From assembly GCA_004431415.1 (NCBI GenBank), contig QPMI01000549.1, positions 1 through 64,000 of the forward strand: a stretch of DNA of 64,000 nt. Reading direction: 5' to 3'. Of the stretch, positions 55,931-64,000 are shown one piece after another; the stretch's first letter is position 1; each line of letters starts with the position of its first letter. Under the pieces are notes generated by a model. The model made no database searches and was not told the origin of the DNA. It saw nothing but the letters and a program-made list of their open reading frames with translations. Source of the DNA: Cyanophora paradoxa. Taxonomy: Eukaryota > Glaucocystophyceae > Cyanophorales > Cyanophoraceae. A program made the translations under genes and the position numbers.

Positions 55931-58900
55931 CTCGGCGGCGGCGGCCTCGCGGAAGGAATCGACGTCGACGAGGGCGGCCGAGAGGCGCGCCTCGGGCGGG
56001 GCCAGCAGGCTCACGATCACGCTCCGCCCCGCCGCGATCTCCGCCTGCGCCCCCGCGCGCGCGCCCCGATCAGAACGCGGAGCTTGGAGCAGGAGGGACA
56101 GGGCTGGGGCGGGCGGACCCCCGGGTGGGACCAGAGCTTGAGGCGGGCGCGCCAGAAGCCGGGCCGGAGGAGGGGCCCCGCCTCGTAGTCGGGGCGGGCG
56201 AGGGGCGGGGAGAGCATCTGCCACGTCGACTTGTCGGGGAAGTGGTCGAAGCGGAAGGTCGCCGCCGGCGTCAGGAAGTAGTGCGGCGCGAACTGCGCGG
56301 CCGCGTCGGACCGATCGTGTGGGCGGGGCGGGGCGGGGCCCTCGGACCTTGCGGACGGCGCGGCCGGCGGCGTCGATGTGGGAGGAGCCCCACATGCAGT
56401 CCACGAACCGCCACTTGCCCTCCAGCTTGATCTGCAGGGGCGAGGCGCGAGTGAGGGCCCGCCCCGATCCGAGCCGGGCCGCTTCGAGGCCGCGCACCGC
56501 GTTCCAGGAGTGCTTGCCCGTCTCCCGGCCCCGCGGCGCGGCGGCAGCGGCGGCCGCTGCCGCCGGGCCCGCTCCCGGTGCCGGCGTCGGGGCGCCGATG
56601 GCGGGGGCGGCGGCCGGCGCCGGCCCGTTTCTCCTCTCCCCGCCGGGCGTGTCGATGTACCTGCGACAAAACAAAAGCGTTTCCGCACAGCCCCTCAAAC
56701 GAAAGAAAGCGGGAGCTGCGCACCCGTAGCCGCAGGACTCGCCCTTGATCGTCGTGCACTCGACGCCCATGCCGCCGGCGAGGCGCTGGAAGATGGCGGC
56801 GTACCCCTCCGAGAGGGCCGTCCGCCGCTGGAACACCGCGTCCGCCGTCTGCTCCGGCGGGGGCCCCGCCGCGGGGGCCGACGCCGGGGGGGAGGAGGCG
56901 GGGCCCTCGACGGGCGCCAGGGGGTACGAGGCGGAGAGGGCCCTGAAATCGATGGAAATCTGCCCCCGGGCGCGAATCGATCAGCTCCCCCACTCCTGCC
57001 TTCCGCCCCCGCCCTGCCCTCGCGCACCTTGGTGGCGACCCAGCGGAAGGCGGCGCGGCCGCGCTCCGCCGCGTTCTTGCATGGGCCCATCAGGTACTGC
57101 CCCAGCGCGTCCAGGCTCTGCGGGGGTACACGGTTGGCCGTCTGAAAATAGATCGTGGCGGGTGGGGACGACGGACCCGCTCGGCGCGCGCGGGGATCTT
57201 GTCGACGTGTGCGTCGATGAGGGCGAAGCGCGCCGCCGTCGCCTCATCCACGCCGGCCTGCCGCGCGGCCGGTCAGCGACTTCGCAAGGGAGCGAGAGAG
57301 CAGAGCGCAGAGCGGACCGGGGGCGGGGCGGGGGCGGCCTCGCCCTCCTCGTCCTCGGCCACGTCCTCGAAGGCCGGCGGGGGCGGCTCCGCCGCCTCCG
57401 GCCCCGCCTCGGGCGGCTGCGGCCCCTCCTCCGGCGGCGCCGCGGGGGCCGCGGCCCGCTCTTCCGCCGCCGCCGCCTCATCCAACGCCTCCTGAGCATC
57501 CGACTCGGCGGGGAACGGCCTCGAATCCTCCTCCTCATCCGCCGCCGCCTCCTCCTCCCCGGGCGCCGGCTCGGCCTCGGGCTCCGGGGGCGCCTCGCGG
57601 GGCGCCAGGGAGGCGCGGAGGGTGGAGACGAGGGCGGCGGAGCGCGCGAAGGGCGCCGCGGCGGAGGAGCCGGCCGACCGCACCGACGCGATGGTCGACA
57701 CCATCGGCTTGCCCTGCGCGCGGCGTGAGCCCCAGCAGCGGGGCAGGGAACGCGGGGCGGCGCACGGAGATGTCGCGGGTGTCGGGGCGCGGGGCGTGGG
57801 CGAGCGGGGCGTGCGGGGGCGGCTTCTGCGGCTCCCCCAGCGCCAGCGTCGCGAAGGCCTGCGCCCCGGCCCGCTGGTACCGCTCCGCCTCCGGGGAGCC
57901 CAGGGGGTACAGGGCCCCGACGTCGTGCAGCAGGTCGACCACGAACTCCTCGAAGCGGGCGGGGTCGCCGTCCTCGCGGCCGCGCCCCGCGGGGATGCGG
58001 ACGACGTTCCAGCAGTGCTGTGCGTGGGCGCCCGCGAGGTGCTCGCTCCGCTCCAGCCGCACCAGCAGCGAGCCGGCCCCCGCCAGGCCCGGGTCCGGGC
58101 CCAGCCCGCCCCCGCCCCCGCCTCCGCCGCCGCCCCGGTCCCGCCGCCGCCGCCGCCGCCTTGGCCGCCTCAGCCGCCTTCGGGTCGGGCTTGGCCGGCT
58201 TGGCGGCGGGGTCCGGCGGGGGCGGCGCGGCCACGGCCGGCGCCGGCCCCGCCGTCAGCGGGGCCGGGCTCGTGGGCCCGAACAGGCGGTCCGCCAGGAC
58301 CTGTGCGCCAGGTCAGCCCGGGCGGGGTTCGCGCGCGTTTGGGGGGTACAGCGGACCTTGAAGAGGAAGGCGCGGTGGCGGGAGTGGCCGCGGGAGAGGG
58401 CGCCGATGGGGAGGACGTTGGACTTGACGAGGGCCTTGTAGCGTGGCGCCGCCTGGTCCACCTCCGCCAGGAGCGCCTCGTAGTCCTCGTACGCGCGCGC
58501 CCCGCCCAGCATCTCCGACACGAACCGCGCAACGCGGGTCACCCGCGCACGCGCCCCGGCCCCCGCGCCTTCCGGGGTCGGGATGGGCGTGGCCGGCATC
58601 GGGGGCGCCGGCGAGGGCGTGAGGCCGGCGGCGGCGGCGGCGGCGCCGCCGCCGGTGGAGGCGAGGGAGGCCTTGCGGTTGGCGGCGGGGTGGGCGCCGG
58701 CGCCGGCGGTGGAGGGGGTGGGGAGGGGCGGAGGGGGCCGGGTGGAGGGCCCCCGAGGCGGCCATGAGCGCCTCGCGCTCGGCGGCGCGCGTGGCGACGG
58801 CGAGCGCCGCCACGTACTGCTGCAGCCGCGGGTCCCGCCTCGAGTCCGCAAGCAGCACCTGCGCCGCCCGGCCCGCCCGGCTCAGCTCCGCTTCTAAGCG

Positions 58901-61900
58901 CGGGCGGGCGGGGGCGGGGGCGAGGGCGGGGTCGGGACCTCGGGGCCGGAGTCGACGGGGGCCTCGGCGAGGGCCTCGTAGGGGGCCCAGGGCCGGTCCG
59001 GCGTCAGGTCGTAGAACCCGTCCGAGGTCACCTGCGGGGCCGGCGGCGGCCTCAGCGCGTGCGCCCGGCGGACTTGGCGGGCGGGCGGGCGGGCTTGGCG
59101 GGCGGGCGGGCGGGCGCACGGCCTCGTAGGGGAGGCGGCCGCGGAGCCAGAGGGCGGCGCTCGGGTTCTGCCGCAGCAGCCGCCCCAGCGCCGTCCGCGC
59201 GAACTCCGTCAGCGGGCCCCCCTGCGAAGACGCGAAGGCTCAGAGGGAGTTCGATGAGAGGTTCGCCCGCCCTCCCTCCCGCGCACCTTCTTGGTGTGGC
59301 TCGCGTACTCGGCCATGAGCTCCAGCGCGCCGCTCCTGCACAGCTCCATCGCGCTCTCCGCTGCATGCCGGGCTCAGAGCGGGTCGGGGCGGGGCGGGGC
59401 GGGTGGAGGGCGGGGCGGACGGTCGCGGGACTGGGCGGCGAGGGCCATGCAGGCGGCGCGCTGCAGGGCCGCCCCGCCCGCCGGCTCCGCCAGCACCTCC
59501 ACCAGCCTGGAAGAGGGGAGGAGACGTCAGGGGCGGGCGAGCGGGCCCGCGGCCCGTGCAGCGCACTTGGGGACGCCGCCGGCGTCGCGGATGGCGGCGC
59601 GGGTCTCCGGGTCGTGGGCGAGGAGGCCGAGGGCCGCGAGGGCCGTCTCGGGGTCCCGCGAGAGGATCTCCAGCAGCGGCGGCACCGCCCCCTGCACCCG
59701 CATCTCCTCCCGGCACCGGTCTGCAAGGAAGGACGGACGGTGAGCGGGGAAGGAGCGGAAGAGGGGCGGGAGGGCGGCGCGCGGTCGTAGGCGGCGGTGG
59801 CGAGGGCCTGCGCCGCGCAGGCGACGACGGTGGGGTCCTCGTCCGCGAGGCGCGCCACCAGCGCCCCGATGCCCCCGCGCTCCAGCAGCTCCCCGCGCGA
59901 CCCGTCTGACGCGGCGGCGGAGGAGACGGGTGAGAAGGGGAAGAGGAGGGTGGGGGCGGGGCGGGGCCGTCGGGCGCACGGTCCTGGGCGCAGTTGAGGA
60001 TGGCGCCGACGGCGGCGCGGCGGAGGTCGAGGCCCGGGGCGGGGAGCAGCGCGAGGAGGCGCTCGAGGCCGCCGGCCGCCCGCACCGCCCGCCGCGACTC
60101 CGCCTCCTGCGCGCAGTTCGCCTGCGGCTCCGCCGTCAGACTCGGGGCGGCGCCCAGGGGAGGGGCGGGGCGGGGCGGACGAGGGCGACGCAGGCAACGG
60201 CCTTGACGTCGTCCGCCTCCTCCTCCGTGAGGAGGCCTACCAGCGCCGCCACCCCGCCCTTCGCACGCACCTCCGCCCGGCTCCCGCCTGCCCGGGGGGG
60301 AGGAGCGAGGGTCAGACGGGGGCCGCCGCGGGGCGGGGCGGGGCGGGGCGGGGCGGGGCGGGCGCGCCGTCGGCGAGGGTGAGGGTGGCGAGGAGGCGCG
60401 CCGCGTTGCGCCGCAGCTCGGCGCCCGCCTCGCCCTGCGGCGCCGCGCGGAGCGGCCGTGAGCGGAGAAGCGGGCGGGCGAAGCGGTGGGGCGGGCGGCC
60501 GGGCCGGGGGCACCTGCTCGGCGAGGAGGGCGAGGACGTGGGGGATGGCCCCCAGCTCCCGGATCCGCACCCGCGTCTCCGCTGCGGCGGAGGGCGCGTG
60601 GGCGTTGGCGGAGGAGGGCGCGGTGGAGGGGCCGGGGGCACCGTCCTCGGCGAGAGCGGCGAGCGCGAGCGCCGCCGTGCCCCGCGCCCCCGTCTCCCAC
60701 ACCGCCTTCCGCTCCTCGTCCGCCTTTGCCGCCGCCGCCGCCGCCGCCTCCGCCTCCGCCGCCGCCGCCGCCGCGGCCGCGGCCGCCTTGGCCGACTCGG
60801 CGTCGGCGGGCGTGCCGGGCTTGCCCTTCCCGTCGGCGGGCGTGCCGGGCTTGCCGCCCTTGGCGTCCTTCGCCCCGGTCGCCTTCGTCTGCCCCGCCAG
60901 CGCCGCCACGGGCTCCTTCAGCTGCGCCATCGGCGGGGCCGCTGCCGCCGCCGCCGCCGCCGCCGCCGCCTTCGCCGCCGCCGCGAGCTTGGCCGCCTCA
61001 GCCGGGGGCAGGGGCGGCGGGGGCGGCTGGGAGGGCGCGTCGGGGGCCGGCTTGCCGCTGTGCGCCAGCACGGAGACGACGACCTCGACGCCGCCGACGG
61101 CGCGGACATCGGCCCGGTTGCGGTAGTCCAGGCAGGCCGCCGCCAGGCAGCGCAGCGCCTTGGCCCGCACCTCGGGGTCCGTCTCCTTGTACGAGGCGCG
61201 GCGCACGAGCGTCGCGATGAAGCCGCGCTGCCGCAGCTCCGTGCGCGCCTCGCCGCCGGCCGGCCCGTCCGCCGCGTGCGCCAGCGCCAGCATCGCGTCC
61301 GCCTGCAGCTGCCGGTCCCCGTACAGCTCCGACGCCATGTCCATGAGCGGCTGCAGCCCGCCCCGCTTCCTCACCCCGTCCGCCACTTGCGCTGCGGGCG
61401 CGGGGCCTCACGCCGGCGCCGGTGCCGCGGGGCGGGGCGGGGCGGGGGCGCCGCCGCACCGTCGAGGAAGCCGTGCATGGCGATGGCGACGACGCCCCGC
61501 GTCAGCGCGTACAGCGCGTCGTCCGCGGGCGGCTCCGCGAGGTAGCCGGCCAGGTACTCCACCACGGACTTCGCGCGGAAGTCCGGCCGCGACTCCGCTG
61601 CGGGGCGCGCGTCAGGCACCCGCACGCGCGCTGCGCCCGCCGCTCCCCGCCCCCCCGCACCGTCCGCGGCCAGGACCATCAGGTGCTGAGCCGCCTCGAG
61701 CGCCGGGGCGGGCTCGGCGGCTGTCGCCTTCTTCACGGTTTCGATCGCAGCGCTAACGCCGACCGCCCGCGCCGCCAGAAGCAGCTCCTCTGCGCGGGGC
61801 GTGGGCGGGCGCGAGGGCACTCCGGCGCATCGCCCGTGCGCACCCTCCGAGTTCTTCTTCTCATTCTTGGCTCCCTTACCACCCTTGGCATCCTTCCCTT

Positions 61901-62036
61901 TCGCGTCCTTACCCGCGTCCTTGCCCTGCGGGGCACGCGGCGATAGGGGCGCGCCGGTGTGAGCCGCGAGCGTGCCGGGCCGGTGCAAACGCTCCGAACA
62001 CCGCAGGCTCACCTTATCCGCCGCCTTGGGCGGCAT
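55050..62036 (-). CDS. ARMC3-like armadillo + EDR1 domain protein fused to a KY-type transglutaminase-like domain
   Basis: ATG at 62036 (MPPKAADK), then a Lys/Gly-rich exon. Armadillo repeats run 61.8-59.2 kb: GFIATLVRRASYKETDPEVR, IRELGAIPHVLALLAEQ, VRAKGGVAALVGLLTEEEA, LLERGGIGALVARLADEDPT, RVQGAVPPLLEILSRDPETA. An EDR1-type (PF14381) domain follows: RVARFVSEMLGG, VKSNVLPIGALSRGHSRHRA then FLFK joined to VLADRLFGP, HCWNVVRIP and FVVDLLHDVGALYPLGS. Armadillo repeats plus this domain are the plan of ARMC3, a sperm/flagellar protein in animals. Exons continue in phase (DTRDIS to GKPMVSTIASVRS; APAPPP to AGVDEATAARFAL; DKIP to SLDALGQYLMGP, a GC-AG intron) into an acidic linker and a KY-type domain: AAFRWVATK, RRTALSEGYAAIFQRLAGG, GKHSWNAVR, KWRFVDCMWGSSH, HYFLTPAATFRFDHFPDKST, and a beta-rich C-terminus (LFPRPGAYVLRVFADG). 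The family cysteine in xCxGYA is serine here (TCG). Stop TAG at 55050. Confidence 0.8.
60330..60361. repeat. (GGGGC)n run in an intron of the ARMC3-like gene
   Basis: About six GGGGC units on the plus strand (GCCCC in the transcript). It could form a G-quadruplex on the template strand. Confidence 0.8.
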
Positions 62037-62412
62037 CTGGGCTGTAGCTATGCCGGCTCGGGGGCCGGCTTCGTCTGCCCTAAGTTCGTCTTTGGTGTGT
62101 ACCCGTCTCACAGCTCAACCCCCCAAACCTAACGCCGCACCAGGTGCTCCAGGAGCGCCGCATCCAGCGCAAAGACGTTCTATTCAACAAACTAGACGCA
62201 CACGCACGAGCCTTTGCGCAGCCAGTGCACCTTCGTCGACATCGGTCCTCGCACCGGCCGAGCTGGGATTAGCCATTCAGGCGGCTTCCGGAGGCCGAGA
62301 GAGCCCTTCCCTGAGCTTTCCGAGCGGAACCGAGGCAGCGGTGTGCTTAGCTAGAGCCCCAGAAATGAGGTAGCGCACTCGGCCAGCTGCAAGCGTTGCA
62401 AAGCGGTGAGAT
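62037..62412. promoter_or_regulatory. Shared upstream region of the ARMC3-like and IQ-motif genes
   Basis: 376 bases between divergent start codons, less GC-rich than the flanking genes. A bidirectional promoter is inferred because both products look flagellar. No specific element such as an X-box was identified with confidence. Confidence 0.4.
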
Positions 62413-64000
62413 ATGCGGCCGGGGTCGCAGCGTTCCTCGCGGGGCGCTTCTCCCTCGCTCGTGTCCACGGGCGCCTTCCGCTCGGACTTCGAGCCCCGGG
62501 AGGTCAATCCGCGATGGCACGAGACGCGCACGGCGGAGGAGGTCGCGCTCGCCCGCCGGGCGTACAAGATCGTCAACAAGAACCCCACGCCCGCCAGCGC
62601 CCGTGCGCCCGCCGCCGCCCCGCCCCGCTCGCCCCCCCGCGACCCGCGGCGCTGACCGGGCGCTAGGCCTGCCGCCTGAGGGCGTGCGGCCCGGGACCAC
62701 GGCGACAGGCCGCCGGCCGACGAACATCAACGCGCTGAGCATGCCGGGCCCGGGCGGGGCGCGGCGGCCCCACTCGATGGGGACGACGGGCGTGACGGCC
62801 GAGTCGATCGGGTGGTCCCCCAGCACCACATTCCCCATACCCCTCGTCGCCCAGAGCCTCCCCCAGGGCGCCCTCCGCCCCTCCACGTCCATCGGCCTCT
62901 CCTCCGTCGCCCTCGCCGCCGCCGCGCCCCCCTCCGGCCCCCCGCTCCCGTACCCCGCCACGCGCTTCGGGGGCGTCCTCACGCCGGCGGACATGGCGAA
63001 CGAAGTGGCGCTGCGGGAGCTCGCCATCAAGGCCCAGCGCATGGCCGACCGCCTCCAGGGCCTCGAGTCCGCCTCCGAGGTCCGTACCCCTGCTCCCTTC
63101 CCCCCCCCCGGCGCCCCTACCCCGCCCCTCACGGCCGCGCCCGCCGGCAGGCGATGCGGGAGGCGGGGCTGGCGTCGTCGGGCAACACGAGCAAGGCGGC
63201 GCCCGAGTGGGCCGACCGCCTCAACAGCACCTTCGGCAACATCAGCAGGCGCGCCCTCCCTTCTTGTACCAAAACACACGTTGAAGTGAACGCGCCCTCC
63301 CCCCCCGCAGCGCGCTGGACAACCTGCACACGGTGTTCTTCGCGGACGAGGCGCGCCGCAGGGAGAGGGCCGTGGTCACCATCCAGGCCTACACCCGCGG
63401 CTTCCTCGTCCGCCTGCGCCGCCGCCGCGCTCTCGAGGCCATCCGCTCCTGGCGCCGCCGCCAGCTCGCAGCCCTCCAGGGGCCCATCGCCGACTGGCTC
63501 CGCCACCGCGAGGCGCGCCCGTACCCCCGCCGCCCCCCCCCGCGCCCGCCGCCCCCTTCTGACGGTGGTGCAGGTGGTGCACACGAAGATGGGGCTGATG
63601 CGGGGCCGGCGGTCGCGGCGGCTGCTGCGGGCGGCGCTGACGGCGTGGTCGCGCTGGACGCGCGCCGTCGCCCCCGTCCGCAACGAGTGCCGCCGCAACG
63701 CCTTCGTCCTCATCCAGGTGCCCCCCCGCCCGCGGAGCGCCCGCCCGCTCCGCGCCAGCAGCGACGGGGCCCTTCGAGCGTTGACGCGCCTGCGCGAGCA
63801 GAAGCGGACGCGGGAGAGGACGACGCTGGTCTTCCGGCGCTGGTTCGAGGTGGCGACGGGCCCCCGCAACAGGCACCGCATGCTCGAGGCCTACCGCCAG
63901 CGCCACTCCCGGTCCGCTTGCTTAGCCCGGGCCTGAGTGTAGGCCTCAGCCGCCGGGGCCGACTGGCGGGGCGCGTGCAGGGCGGAGGCGCGGCTGCGGG
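62413..64000 (+). CDS. IQ-motif (calmodulin-binding) protein, partial
   Basis: Start ATG at 62413. Exons 62413-62602, 62667-63079, 63151-63248, 63311-63512, 63574-63717 and 63799 onward join in phase; the gene runs off the window. The N-terminus (AFRSDFEPREVNPRWHETRT) leads to EVALRELAIKAQRMADRLQG. One IQ motif is clear at VVTIQAYTRGFLVRLRRRR, with a possible second after NECRRNAFVLIQ and W-containing helices (TAWSRWTRAV, VFRRWFEVATG) like those of IQ or centrin-binding axonemal proteins. Calmodulin or centrin binding is known for IQ motifs; a flagellar role is inferred from the divergent ARMC3-like neighbour. The introns after FGNISS and DWLRHRE are GC-AG. The reading frame beyond 63.9 kb is not resolved. 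Confidence 0.75.

Overview
This is eukaryotic nuclear DNA, very GC-rich in coding sequence, with many short introns (roughly 40 to 130 bases) and genes on both strands. The clearest gene, a plant-type 3-isopropylmalate dehydratase large subunit (LeuC) with an N-terminal extension that looks like a targeting peptide, points to a photosynthetic eukaryote. The ARMC3-like gene and the IQ-motif gene beside it point to a flagellated cell. Five of the twelve LeuC introns start with GC instead of GT, and GC-AG introns recur in almost every gene checked. From memory, an elevated GC-AG share is known in some secondary-plastid algae such as haptophytes, so a haptophyte or similar alga is the best guess, but the species is not determined.

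Layout. 0.8-4.6 kb: a minus-strand multi-exon gene of unknown function (called gene B here). 3.9-20.2 kb: an 8 kb segment present twice in direct tandem. Each copy holds the 5' part of gene B, a ~150 bp tandem repeat (four units, then two), a palindrome-rich spacer, a plus-strand gene for a single-pass membrane protein, and the 3' part of a minus-strand ankyrin-repeat gene. The duplication ends lie inside gene B and inside the ankyrin gene, so the junction at about 12.18 kb joins the two out of frame. The ankyrin gene is complete only at 17.7-22.7 kb. 23.3-24.9 kb: a TMEM53/DUF829-type alpha/beta hydrolase, divergent from LeuC at 25.2-27.7 kb.

28.8-49 kb holds the most unusual content: three paralogous genes (genes 1 and 2 on plus, gene 3 on minus) and two tail remnants. 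Each paralog has an N-terminal cysteine module, a run of TPR-like exons, charged coiled coils, a RING-H2 finger and a long proline-rich tail ending in a conserved box. Gene 2 also carries a CCCH zinc finger. A secreted cysteine-rich protein gene lies between genes 2 and 3. 50.3-54.6 kb: a minus-strand TPR-like protein with a C-terminal membrane anchor, divergent from a gene for an Ala/Lys/Glu-repeat protein. 55.0-62.0 kb: one large minus-strand gene whose exons join armadillo repeats, an EDR1-type domain and a KY-type transglutaminase-like domain whose expected cysteine is serine. It is divergent from an IQ-motif gene (62.4 kb) that runs off the window.

The exon models were built by hand from reading frame and splice-phase continuity. 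No alignment or transcript data were available. The two copies of the 8 kb unit differ mainly by single bases gained or lost in short G/C runs, so some apparent frameshifts may be sequence errors.
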